A stretch of DNA of 7,952 bases from Clostridiales bacterium (lineage in GTDB: Bacteria; Bacillota; Clostridia; TANB77; CAG-508), in the NCBI GenBank assembly GCA_003518755.1, contig DOYA01000133.1, forward strand, positions 1,540-9,491, written 5' to 3'. Positions 1 to 5,941 of the stretch are shown one piece after another. Position 1 is the stretch's first letter. Each line of letters opens with the position of its first letter. The position numbers and the translations under genes were made by a program. Below the pieces are notes generated by a model. The model worked only from the letters and a program-made list of their open reading frames with translations. It had not been told where the DNA came from and made no database searches.

Positions 1-420
1 GGAGAATATGTAGATACAGAATTTGAAGGAAAAGATATTTCGTCAGAGTATTTAGAGTATAATTATAATAATAAAACAGGAGCTCTATTAAGGTTATGTG
101 TTAGAATGGGAGCAATTTTGGCAAATGCTAAAGAAGAAGATTTAAACAAACTTACAAGTTATGCAGAAAAAATAGGTTTAGCGTTTCAAATAAAAGATGA
201 TCTTTTATCTGTTGAAGGTGATGAACTAATTACAGGAAAACCTGTGGGAAATGATGAAGAAAGAGGAAAATGTACTTATATTTCTAAATATGGATTAGAT
301 GAAGCAAAAAAAGTTTTAAAAAATCTTATAGAAGATGCAGTTAAGATAGCGGGAAGCTATGGAGAAAAGGCAGAATTTTTAAAAGAATTGGCACTATATA
401 TTATGAATAGAAATAAATAA
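1..420 (+). CDS. ispA: Polyprenyl/farnesyl diphosphate synthase, C-terminal part (5' end outside window)
   Basis: The frame is open from the first base, giving 139 residues of a trans-isoprenyl diphosphate synthase. Family knowledge: these all-alpha cytosolic enzymes condense isopentenyl diphosphate with allylic diphosphates to make geranyl/farnesyl diphosphate, the primer for UppS just downstream. Seen here: NNKTGALL (residues 23-30 of the fragment) matches the family's KTG motif, and FQIKDDLLSVEGDE (about 62-75) is the second aspartate-rich region, followed by GKPVGND and GKCTY. The C-terminus LALYIMNRNK resembles IspA endings. The N-terminal half with the first DDxxD is missing because the window starts inside the gene. 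Odd point: the second motif reads DDLLS rather than DDxxD, so its last aspartate is serine. An internal ATG at 106 is not a credible start because family homology continues upstream of it. Whether the product is C15 or another chain length cannot be told from this part. Confidence 0.92.
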   Translation, partial: GEYVDTEFEGKDISSEYLEYNYNNKTGALLRLCVRMGAILANAKEEDLNKLTSYAEKIGLAFQIKDDLLSVEGDELITGKPVGNDEERGKCTYISKYGLDEAKKVLKNLIEDAVKIAGSYGEKAEFLKELALYIMNRNK

Positions 421-468
421 AACCATAATATTTAAGATTTATGAAAATTACAATTGAAGTAGGAAGTA

Positions 469-490
469 GGAGGTCCGAGCTCCAACCTCT
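469..490 (+). repeat. Small GC-rich hairpin in the ispA-uppS gap
   Basis: GAGGT (470-474) pairs with ACCTC (485-489), with one further G-T pair outside. The loop contains the palindrome GAGCTC (477-482). A short direct repeat GAAGTAG lies just 5' of it. It is a GC-rich patch in a very AT-rich gap. There is no following T-run, so it is not a clear terminator. It may be a small relic of the palindromic sequences seen elsewhere in the window, or chance. Confidence 0.35.
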
Positions 491-528
491 AATATATAAC
501 CAATTTATAAAAAGGAGATATAAAAGTT

Positions 529-1233
529 ATGAATGAAAACTTGCCAAAGCATATAGCTATTATTATGGATGGAAATAGAAGGTGGGCTAAATCTAAAGGA
601 AAACCAGTTGCTATGGGACATAAAGAAGGAGCTAAAACACTAGAAAATATTGTAAGATATGCAAATAAAATAGGAATAAAATATTTAACAGTTTATGCAT
701 TTTCAACAGAAAATTGGAAAAGAGCTGAAGAAGAAGTAAGTGCATTAATGTTTTTGATTCAAAGCTATATAGAAGATTATTCTAAAAGAGCAGATTCAGA
801 AAATATAAAAGTTCAGTTTTTAGGAGATACTACAGCATTTACACCTAAAATGCAAAAGGGAATCAAAGATTGTATAGAAAGAACAAAAAACAATACGGGA
901 ATTACCTTTAATATTGCATTAAATTATGGTGGAAGAGCAGAAATAATAAAGGCAGTAAAAGAAATTGCTAAAGATGTAAAAGAACAAAAAATTAAGATTG
1001 AAAATATAAACGAAGAATTAATTTCAAGTAAGCTTTACACAGCAGGTCAGCCAGATCCAGATTTATTAATTAGAACAAGTGGAGAAATAAGATTAAGTAA
1101 CTTTTTACCATGGCAACTTGTTTATTCGGAATTTTTATTTGTAGAAAAATATTGGCCAGATTTTAATGAACAAGATTTAGATAAAGCTATAGCGGAATAT
1201 CAAAGAAGAACAAGAAAATTTGGTGCTAATTAG
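529..1233 (+). CDS. uppS: Undecaprenyl diphosphate synthase (cis-prenyltransferase)
   Basis: The 234-residue protein is a cytosolic, membrane-associated cis-prenyltransferase. The family adds isopentenyl units to farnesyl diphosphate to give C55 undecaprenyl diphosphate, the lipid carrier for peptidoglycan and other cell-wall polymers. The whole family pattern is visible: IIMDGNRRWAK (11-21) with the catalytic Asp at 14 and the diphosphate-binding GNRR; GHKEGAKTL (30-38); AFSTENWKR (57-65); and the C-terminal signature RTSGEIRLSNFLPWQL followed by YSEFLFVEKYWPDF (182-212). Length is close to the usual 230-260. The start is supported by AAAGGAG at 511-517. It sits 108 bp after ispA, which supplies its allylic substrate, and is followed by cdsA after a large inverted-repeat element. 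No defect is seen. Confidence 0.97.
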   Translation: MNENLPKHIAIIMDGNRRWAKSKGKPVAMGHKEGAKTLENIVRYANKIGIKYLTVYAFSTENWKRAEEEVSALMFLIQSYIEDYSKRADSENIKVQFLGDTTAFTPKMQKGIKDCIERTKNNTGITFNIALNYGGRAEIIKAVKEIAKDVKEQKIKIENINEELISSKLYTAGQPDPDLLIRTSGEIRLSNFLPWQLVYSEFLFVEKYWPDFNEQDLDKAIAEYQRRTRKFGAN

Positions 1234-1243
1234 TTTAATTTAG

Positions 1244-1479
1244 TATTCACAAATCAATAAATATATATTTTAGAATGGAGTGCGTAAGCGTTCAGCTTCT
1301 GCATACTGCCATTGTAACAGGCAGAGCCTTAACAATGGGCAGCAAACCGAAGCGAAGCGTAGGGCGACTGGAGCAATTGACATATATAGTTCAATTATAT
1401 AATTTATTATATAATTGAACATAATGTAATTGCGACACCAAACGGAATGATAAAATATATATTTATTGATTTGTGAATA
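1244..1479. repeat. 236-bp nested inverted-repeat element with perfect 29-bp terminal repeats (MITE-like or structured RNA)
   Basis: This fills almost all of the 262-bp uppS-cdsA gap. Its ends, 1244-1272 and 1451-1479, are exact reverse complements over 29 bp and pairing stops sharply outside them. Inside are two more hairpins. Hairpin A (about 1289-1359) pairs CTGCC-ATTGT (1306-1315) with ACAAT-G-GGCAG (1332-1342), with an inner AGGC/GCCT stem at 1319-1329 and an outer imperfect stem to GAAGCGAAGCG. Hairpin B has a perfect 15-bp stem (1389-1403 with 1406-1420), extended by 1373-1383 with 1424-1433. Together they would form a three-way-junction fold. A TA lies at each outer edge, compatible with a TA target site but not proof of transposition. 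No ORF worth calling is present. It could be a non-autonomous transposable element, a processing site or an RNA. Confidence 0.8.
1377..1403 (+). promoter_or_regulatory. Possible sigma-A promoter inside the uppS-cdsA element
   Basis: TTGACA (1377-1382) is a perfect -35 hexamer. TATAAT follows at 1398-1403 with a 15-bp gap; alternatively TAATTT at 1400-1405 gives the preferred 17 bp. It faces cdsA, about 95 bp upstream. The hexamers overlap a long AT-rich palindrome, so the -10 match could be incidental. Confidence 0.3.
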
Positions 1480-1495
1480 GAAAAGGAAATAAAAT

Positions 1496-2302
1496 ATGAA
1501 TTTGAAAAGAATTTTAACTACAGTAATAGGACTTCCTATCGTTATTATAGTTCTCCTATTAGGAAATGAATATGTTATAGGTGGAATTGCTTTGATTGCA
1601 AGCATAATATGTATGTATGAATATTTTAATGCAGTAAAAAAGGTATGTAAACCTATTCTATGGGTAGGATATTTAAGTAACATTTTAATTATAGGTGCTA
1701 GTGTTTTTTCAAATGAAATACTACATTCTATTTTAATATATTTTATACCTGTTGTATTTTTATTACTTTTTTTACAAGTAATTATTACAAATATGAAAAC
1801 TAATTTTAAAGATGTAGCATATACATTTTTGGGAATTATGTATATTCCATTTTTCTTAATGTTTATTGAGTTAGTTAGAAAAATGGAAAATGGAAAATTG
1901 CTAATAGGATATATATTTGTTATATCATGGGCTACAGATATTTTTGCTTATTTAATTGGAAAACATTTTGGAAAATTAAAATTTAGTAAAATAAGTCCTA
2001 ATAAAACTGTAGAAGGTTCTATAGCAGGAATTATTGGTACAATAGCTTTTATATTTATTTATACATTTATACTAAATAAATATTGCAATACAGAATATTC
2101 TTATTTAAAGTTTATAATAATGGGAATAATACTTAGTACTATTGGCCAAATTGGAGATTTTGTAGCATCAATTGTAAAAAGATTTGTTGATGTTAAAGAC
2201 TATAGCAATCTACTTCCTGGGCATGGTGGAATGTTAGATAGAATCGATAGTTTATTATTTATTGCTCCATTTGCATATATGTTTTTTAATTATTTAGTTT
2301 AA
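1496..2302 (+). CDS. cdsA: Phosphatidate cytidylyltransferase (CDP-diacylglycerol synthase)
   Basis: The 268-residue polytopic membrane protein is of the CdsA family, which converts phosphatidic acid and CTP to CDP-diacylglycerol plus pyrophosphate, the branch point for bacterial phospholipids. The diagnostic signature is at 225-251: SIVKRFVDVKD, then LLPGHGGMLDRID. It carries the conserved SxxKR, KD and HGGxxDRxD residues that bind metal and substrate. WATDIFAYLIGKHFGK and SPNKTVEGSIAG in the middle are also typical. About seven or eight hydrophobic segments are visible, and length matches the usual 260-285. The start is backed by AAAAGGA at 1481-1486, immediately right of the inverted-repeat element, so that element lies directly against its ribosome-binding site. 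The stop overlaps the rseP Shine-Dalgarno sequence, so cdsA and rseP are probably translated from one message. Confidence 0.96.
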   Translation: MNLKRILTTVIGLPIVIIVLLLGNEYVIGGIALIASIICMYEYFNAVKKVCKPILWVGYLSNILIIGASVFSNEILHSILIYFIPVVFLLLFLQVIITNMKTNFKDVAYTFLGIMYIPFFLMFIELVRKMENGKLLIGYIFVISWATDIFAYLIGKHFGKLKFSKISPNKTVEGSIAGIIGTIAFIFIYTFILNKYCNTEYSYLKFIIMGIILSTIGQIGDFVASIVKRFVDVKDYSNLLPGHGGMLDRIDSLLFIAPFAYMFFNYLV

Positions 2303-2313
2303 GGAGGAGAAAT

Positions 2314-3042
2314 TTGATAATTTCTGCAATTAAGATAATTTTTTTACTTGGCTTTTTAATATTTATACACGAAGGAGGGCATTTTACTATTGCAAAATTA
2401 TGTAATGTTAAAGTTAATCAATTTGCAATTGGGTTTGGACCTAAAATCTTTGAATTTCAAGGGAAAGAAACATTATATGCACTTCGATTAATTCCACTCG
2501 GTGGATTTGTAAGTATGGAAGGAGAAAACGGAGATTCAACTGATGAACGTGCTTTTAACAAAGCATCAATTCCAAAGAGAATAGCAATAGTTGTAGCAGG
2601 TGCGACAGTAAATATTATTTTTGGATTAGTTTTATATTTTATTTTAGCAAGTGTTGTTTATGGAAATATTGGCTTAGCATTAAAAGCATTAACTAATTAT
2701 TTTTTAGCACTTGTAGAAAGTATAAAAATGTTATTTACTGGAAATGTTGGAATTAATGATTTGACAGGACCTGTTGGGATATCTGGTGTTATTTCACAAA
2801 CGTCAAATATAAAAGAATATATATATATGATGTCAATAATATCTACCTCACTAGGAATTACTAATTTATTACCCGTTCCAGCACTTGATGGTGGAAAGAT
2901 AGTATTATTAATTATAGAAGCTATTAGAAAAAAGCCATTAAAACAAGAAACAGAAATTCAAATTCAATTATTAGGTTTTTCAATACTAATTGTACTGGCT
3001 TTGGTGGTAACATATAATGATGTGGTTAGAATAATAAAATAA
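2314..3042 (+). CDS. rseP: Site-2 intramembrane metalloprotease, RseP/RasP type, lacking a PDZ domain
   Basis: This is a 242-residue M50-family membrane protease. RseP/RasP enzymes cut transmembrane anti-sigma factors and signal-peptide remnants within the membrane. Seen: zinc motif HEGGH (19-23) in the first membrane segment; FAIGFGPKIFEF (37-48) and RLIPLGGFVSMEG (58-70); VAGATVN (94-100); TGPVGISGVIS (151-161); and NLLPVPALDGG (184-194), whose Asp192 would be the third zinc ligand. The start is TTG, chosen because AAGGAGGAGA (2301-2310) sits just upstream and the HExxH helix needs this N-terminus. Odd point: family members are typically 340-450 residues with one or two PDZ domains between the second membrane segment and the TGPVG region. 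Here VVYGN (114-118) runs almost directly into that region, so the PDZ is absent. The frame is intact and all catalytic residues remain, so it is probably active. It follows cdsA with no dxr between them. Confidence 0.88.
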   Translation: MIISAIKIIFLLGFLIFIHEGGHFTIAKLCNVKVNQFAIGFGPKIFEFQGKETLYALRLIPLGGFVSMEGENGDSTDERAFNKASIPKRIAIVVAGATVNIIFGLVLYFILASVVYGNIGLALKALTNYFLALVESIKMLFTGNVGINDLTGPVGISGVISQTSNIKEYIYMMSIISTSLGITNLLPVPALDGGKIVLLIIEAIRKKPLKQETEIQIQLLGFSILIVLALVVTYNDVVRIIK

Positions 3043-3056
3043 AAGGTAAGAAAAAA

Positions 3057-3953
3057 ATGGAAGAATTTAAATCAGGATTTGTAACACTATGTGGTAGAAC
3101 AAATGTAGGAAAATCCACATTAATTAATTTATTGGTGGGAGAAAAAATTGCAGCAATTGCGAATAAAGTACAAACCACAAGAACTCAAATTAAAGGAATA
3201 GTAAATAGAGAGAATTCACAAATTATTTTTATAGATACTCCTGGAATTCATAAACCTAAAACAAAATTAAATGAAAATATGATAGAGCTTTCGTGGGATG
3301 CAGTTGAAAATAGTGATGTAATACTTTTTGTAATTGAAGCTGATAGTAATGAAATAGGTAAGGGTGATACTAAAATTTTAGAGAAAATCAAAGAAAAACA
3401 TAAAAAATGTATATTAATTGTTAATAAAATAGATTTAGTAGATAAAATACAACTTGCAAAAATAATAGATTTATATAAAAATTGCTATAGTTTTGAAGCA
3501 ATTATTCCAATATCAGCTAAAAAAGAAAAATACAAAGAAGAAATATTAGATGAAATAGAAAAGAACATAAAACCAGGTCCTGCATATTATGATATAGAAG
3601 AATATACAGACCAAACTTTAAGGCAACTTGCAGAAGAGACAATTAGAGAAAAAGCATTAATTCTATTAAGAGATGAGGTGCCTCACGGAATTTATGTAGA
3701 AGTTGAAAAAATGAAATTAAGAAATAATAAGGAAAAACAAGAGGTATATGACATAGAAGCAACAATTTATTGCCTAAGAAATTCTCATAAAGGAATCATA
3801 ATTGGAAAAAATGGAGAAATGCTTAAAAAAATTGGAACAATGGCAAGAAAAGACATGGAGCAAAATTTTGGAACAAAAGTTAACTTAAAAACTTGGGTTA
3901 AAGTAAAAGAAGATTGGGTTAATAATGAAAAATTATTTAAAACTCAAGTATAA
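3057..3953 (+). CDS. era: GTPase Era, 16S rRNA-binding ribosome assembly factor
   Basis: The 298-residue protein has the standard length and both domains of Era, a GTPase that binds the 3' end of 16S rRNA and helps 30S maturation, linking assembly to growth. GTPase motifs: G1 GRTNVGKST (13-21), G2 in QTTRTQIKG (39-47), G3 DTPG (60-63), G4 NKID (123-126) and G5 SAK (153-155). The C-terminal KH RNA-binding domain shows the GxxG loop as GKNG (250-253) within GIIIGKNGEMLKKIG, and the typical WVKVKEDW near the end. The ATG at 3057 has AAAAGG at 3041-3046. It follows rseP by 14 bp, so it is probably cotranscribed. Downstream come a structured repeat, yqzL and recO, the usual Firmicutes order. Confidence 0.97.
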   Translation: MEEFKSGFVTLCGRTNVGKSTLINLLVGEKIAAIANKVQTTRTQIKGIVNRENSQIIFIDTPGIHKPKTKLNENMIELSWDAVENSDVILFVIEADSNEIGKGDTKILEKIKEKHKKCILIVNKIDLVDKIQLAKIIDLYKNCYSFEAIIPISAKKEKYKEEILDEIEKNIKPGPAYYDIEEYTDQTLRQLAEETIREKALILLRDEVPHGIYVEVEKMKLRNNKEKQEVYDIEATIYCLRNSHKGIIIGKNGEMLKKIGTMARKDMEQNFGTKVNLKTWVKVKEDWVNNEKLFKTQV

Positions 3954-3988
3954 AATTCAATAAATAGGAAAGAATAGCTTAAGAAGAA

Positions 3989-4116
3989 TTAGTATTCACA
4001 GCTAATTTAACATTGTAGAGTAGCAACAAGCGCCATTGTATATCTTTTTTCGTGCTTTAGACGAGAAAAAAGAATATACAATGAAAGCAAAGTTGCGAAT
4101 TAAAAAAGGCTGTGAA
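3989..4116. repeat. Nested inverted-repeat element in the era-yqzL gap
   Basis: This occupies most of the 188-bp gap. The outer stem TTCACAGC (3995-4002) pairs perfectly with GCTGTGAA (4109-4116). Moving inward, TAATT (4003-4007) pairs with AATTA (4098-4102), GCAAC (4023-4027) with GTTGC (4092-4096), and CATTGTATAT (4034-4043) with ATATACAATG (4074-4083). The apex has T6/A6 and CGT/ACG pairing around a short loop. All stems nest. The left end TTAGTATTCACA (3989-4000) is identical to 1240-1251 at the left end of the uppS-cdsA element, and GCCATTGTA also occurs in both. No T-run follows the main stem, so it is a poor terminator. It is a likely shorter relative of the first element, or a structured untranslated region. 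Confidence 0.7.
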
Positions 4117-4141
4117 ATTCAACTAAAAAGGAAGTGACTTT

Positions 4142-4306
4142 ATGATAAAAAAACTAGCGTGGAATACATTTAAATCAACAGGTAATGTTGATACATTTTT
4201 GGAACTAAAACAAATAGAAAATATCGAAAAAAATATAAACAATCTTCAAAAGGTGGAAACAAATGGGAATAGTAAAAACGAAGGGAATAATTATAGCAGA
4301 AAGTAA
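4142..4306 (+). CDS. yqzL: YqzL-like small protein
   Basis: This is a 54-residue ORF beginning MIKKLAWNTFKSTGNVDTF. The W-x-x-F-x-x-TGNVDTFL-x-x-K pattern in residues 7-23 is the hallmark of the YqzL-like family, short proteins of unknown function usually encoded between era and recO in Firmicutes, exactly its position here. The rest is hydrophilic, Asn/Lys/Glu-rich and poorly conserved. AAGGAAG (4129-4135) supports the ATG at 4142. Its last 44 bp overlap the start of recO in another frame, and the recO ribosome-binding site lies within it, so translation of the two is probably coupled. No signal peptide or membrane segment is seen. Confidence 0.85.
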   Translation: MIKKLAWNTFKSTGNVDTFLELKQIENIEKNINNLQKVETNGNSKNEGNNYSRK

Positions 4307-4983
4307 TATGGGAGACTTTGATAAAATGCTTACAATGCTTACTCCAGGTCTTCGGTAAAATTTCGTGTGCAGCAAAAGGTGCAAGGCGTCAAAATAGTCG
4401 CTTGCTTGCTAGCACACAATTTTTGTGTTTTGGAGAATACATATTATATAAATCACAAGAAACATATAATATAAATTCTTGTGATCCTATTGAAGTTTTT
4501 TATAATATTAGAACAGACTATGACAAAATTAATTATGCTGCACATTTAACGAAGATAATTCAAGATGTTACAAATGAAAATGAAAATAGCTATAAAATTT
4601 TACAATTATATTTAAATACATTATATATGATTTCTGAAACAGATAAAGATATAGATTTTATTGTTAGTGTTTTTAAAATAAAACTATTATGTATTTTAGG
4701 ATTCAAACCTAGAATAGAAGAATGTGTAAACTGTGGAAAAAAAGAAGATTTATTATTTTTTAGTATAAAAGACAATGGAGTAAAATGTAAAAATTGTAAA
4801 ACTCAAGATAAAGGTGCAATTTCAATTTCAACAAGTACATATATGGCACTAAAATATATTGTACAAGCTCCGAGTAAGAAATTATTTAATTTTAATTTAA
4901 AAGATGAAAGTTTAAAAGAGCTAAAATTATTGAGTAATGTTTATTTTAATCAAAAATTGGAGAAGGAATATAAAATTGATTAA
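4263..4983 (+). pseudogene. recO: recO, DNA repair protein RecO, interrupted by a one-base frameshift near 4353
   Basis: RecO loads RecA with RecF/RecR by binding SSB and annealing single strands. The start ATG at 4263 has AAAGGTGG at 4249-4256 and encodes MGIVKTKGIIIAESNMGDFD, a normal RecO N-terminus of the OB-fold domain. After LTPGL the frame reads CGG TAA and stops at 4356-4358. Skipping the C at 4353 gives LTPGLGKISCAAKGARR and continues to 4983, a full 239-residue RecO. Its C-terminal domain keeps the zinc site Cys154, 157, 175 and 178 (CVNCG and CKNC). Apart from that base nothing is broken. Possible causes are a sequence error, a recent mutation or +1 recoding at CTT-C-GGT. A TTG at 4318 opens the second frame but has no good ribosome-binding site and would remove the start of the OB fold. 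Codons at about 4347-4432 are also unusual. Confidence 0.85.
4357..4424. repeat. Long stem-loop inside the recO coding sequence
   Basis: AAAATT (4357-4362) and GTGTGC (4365-4370) pair with AATTTT (4419-4424) and GCACAC (4412-4417). AGCA (4371-4374) pairs with TGCT (4407-4410), and GCAAG plus CG (4381-4388) pairs with CG plus CTTGC (4399-4405) around a loop of about 10 nt. The stem is encoded by codons rare elsewhere in the window (AGG CGT CGC TCG TTG CTT GCT AGC), yet the protein reads as ordinary RecO without inserted residues. The hairpin begins one base after the premature stop, four bases after the frameshift. Confidence 0.65.
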
Positions 4984-4997
4984 GAAATATGCAGATG

Positions 4998-5048
4998 AGA
5001 AGTTGAAAGTGAGGAATTGGAGACTTGATTTTTTATTTCCGAACTTCT
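4998..5048. repeat. Imperfect hairpin downstream of recO
   Basis: AGAAGTT (4998-5004) pairs exactly with AACTTCT (5042-5048), with GGAA/TTCC pairing inside after an 8-base bulge. It follows the recO stop by 14 bp. A T6 run lies within the loop, not after the stem, so it is not a canonical terminator. The right arm overlaps the -10 region of the promoter called at 5025-5053. Confidence 0.3.
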
Positions 5049-5053
5049 ATAAT
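5025..5053 (+). promoter_or_regulatory. Probable sigma-A promoter of the nucleotidyltransferase operon
   Basis: TTGATT (5025-5030) and a perfect TATAAT (5048-5053) are separated by 17 bp. Transcription would start near 5060, leaving a leader of about 20 nt ending in the GGAGA site at 5069-5073. This suggests the two following genes are transcribed independently of recO. The -10 overlaps one arm of a short inverted repeat (5042-5048), which could serve as an operator; that is inference only. Confidence 0.55.
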
Positions 5054-5079
5054 TGTTTTAATAGAAATGGAGAATGAAT

Positions 5080-5586
5080 ATGATTAGAGATAATTTAATC
5101 GAAGTAATACATGAAATGGAAGAGGTAACAAAACTATTTAAATTAGAGCCATTTGATATTTATATAATTGGTGGAAGTGCATGTGTTTTAGGTGAATATA
5201 CTAATAGGGCAACACTTGATGTGGATTTTATAGATTTAGGATATCCTTCAAAATATGGCAAAGCATTTTCTTTATTAAGAGATTATGATATGTTAGAATA
5301 TGAAAGTACTATATTATCACCAACATATAAACAAAGAGCTATCAAATTAGATGAATTTAAATATATTAATGTGTTTATTTTATCAATGGAAGATGTGGCG
5401 GTTAGTAAAATTATAAGATTATCTGAAAAAGATATTGAGGATTTAAACCAGATTGTTCCAAAATGCGATAAAAAGGTGTTAAATAATATAATAGAAGAAA
5501 TAATCGAAAGAAATGATTTATTTGAATCGAAAAAATCAGAATTTATAAAAAAATTAAAAGTATTCAAGGAGAAATATAATGTATAG
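5080..5586 (+). CDS. DUF6036/MNT-type nucleotidyltransferase-fold protein
   Basis: The 168-residue protein has the nucleotidyltransferase-fold signature GGSACVL (31-37) followed by TLDVDFIDL (45-53), giving the GGS and D-x-D (Asp47, Asp49) that bind NTP and metal in this superfamily. The tail MEDVAVSKIIRLSEKDIEDL (103-122) matches the K-x-x-R...KDxxD pattern common in DUF6036 and AbiEii-like proteins. The superfamily includes toxins and antitoxins that transfer nucleotides to tRNA or protein, but the substrate here is unknown. An ATG at 5074 is only one base after GGAGA, so the ATG at 5080, seven bases from GGAG, is the better start. The stop overlaps the next gene by 8 bp, and a promoter lies immediately upstream. 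Its position between recO and the S10 operon, where glycyl-tRNA synthetase or other housekeeping genes are often found, suggests an accessory insertion. Codon use is as AT-rich as its neighbours. Confidence 0.75.
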   Translation: MIRDNLIEVIHEMEEVTKLFKLEPFDIYIIGGSACVLGEYTNRATLDVDFIDLGYPSKYGKAFSLLRDYDMLEYESTILSPTYKQRAIKLDEFKYINVFILSMEDVAVSKIIRLSEKDIEDLNQIVPKCDKKVLNNIIEEIIERNDLFESKKSEFIKKLKVFKEKYNV

Positions 5587-5914
5587 AGTTTTTTGCGAAA
5601 GCTATGAAAATTTTCAAAAAACATTTGAAAAAGAAAATTATCGACTAAATATATCTAAAATATTTGATTTAATAACAAATATTGATAAATTTAATGAGGA
5701 AAAAGAAAAACATAGTGATTTATATATAAAATTATGTAATTTATTAACATATATGCAAGATAATATAGATAAATTTCCAAAATTTAAAGCTTTTTTATGG
5801 ACTTTAAAATCAAGAAATATCGTTGGAAGAAAATATATTAATGAAAATATTGCAGAATTAGAAGAGCAGGCTAAATTAGTTAATTCATTTTTAAAATTAG
5901 CATACTGGTATTAA
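5579..5914 (+). CDS. Unrecognised 111-aa protein paired with the nucleotidyltransferase
   Basis: I do not recognise the family. It begins MYRVFCESYENFQKTF and ends SFLKLAYWY. It is hydrophilic and probably alpha-helical, with no membrane segment, signal peptide, zinc motif or obvious DNA-binding motif. The centre KFPKFKAFLWTLKSRNIVG (about 64-82) and the aromatic C-terminus are the most distinctive parts. It starts inside the last codons of the preceding gene (8-bp overlap) with a strong AAGGAG at 5566-5571, so expression is tightly coupled. This arrangement of two small overlapping genes with a nucleotidyltransferase resembles a toxin-antitoxin pair, in which this protein would be the partner; that role is inferred from context only. 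Confidence 0.7.
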   Translation: MYRVFCESYENFQKTFEKENYRLNISKIFDLITNIDKFNEEKEKHSDLYIKLCNLLTYMQDNIDKFPKFKAFLWTLKSRNIVGRKYINENIAELEEQAKLVNSFLKLAYWY

Positions 5915-5941
5915 AAAAAGGAAAAAATTTACGAAAAACCA

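Noticed and set aside
1244..1479. Clear target-site duplication proving transposition
   Set aside because: Only a TA at each end is available, and it is part of the repeats themselves, so it cannot be distinguished from chance in AT-rich DNA.
1270..1683. 137-aa minus-strand ORF covering the uppS-cdsA element and the start of cdsA
   Set aside because: It runs antisense through the inverted-repeat element and a certain gene, has no recognisable domain, and its composition reflects the repeat.
4034..4083. Rho-independent terminator after era
   Set aside because: The stem is strong but its T-run is in the 5' arm and no T-run follows the 3' arm, so it does not fit a + strand terminator.
4318..4983. 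A shorter recO starting at TTG 4318
   Set aside because: There is no suitable ribosome-binding site, the first residues (MIKCLQCLLQVF) are out-of-frame translation, and the true RecO N-terminus is encoded from ATG 4263 in another frame.
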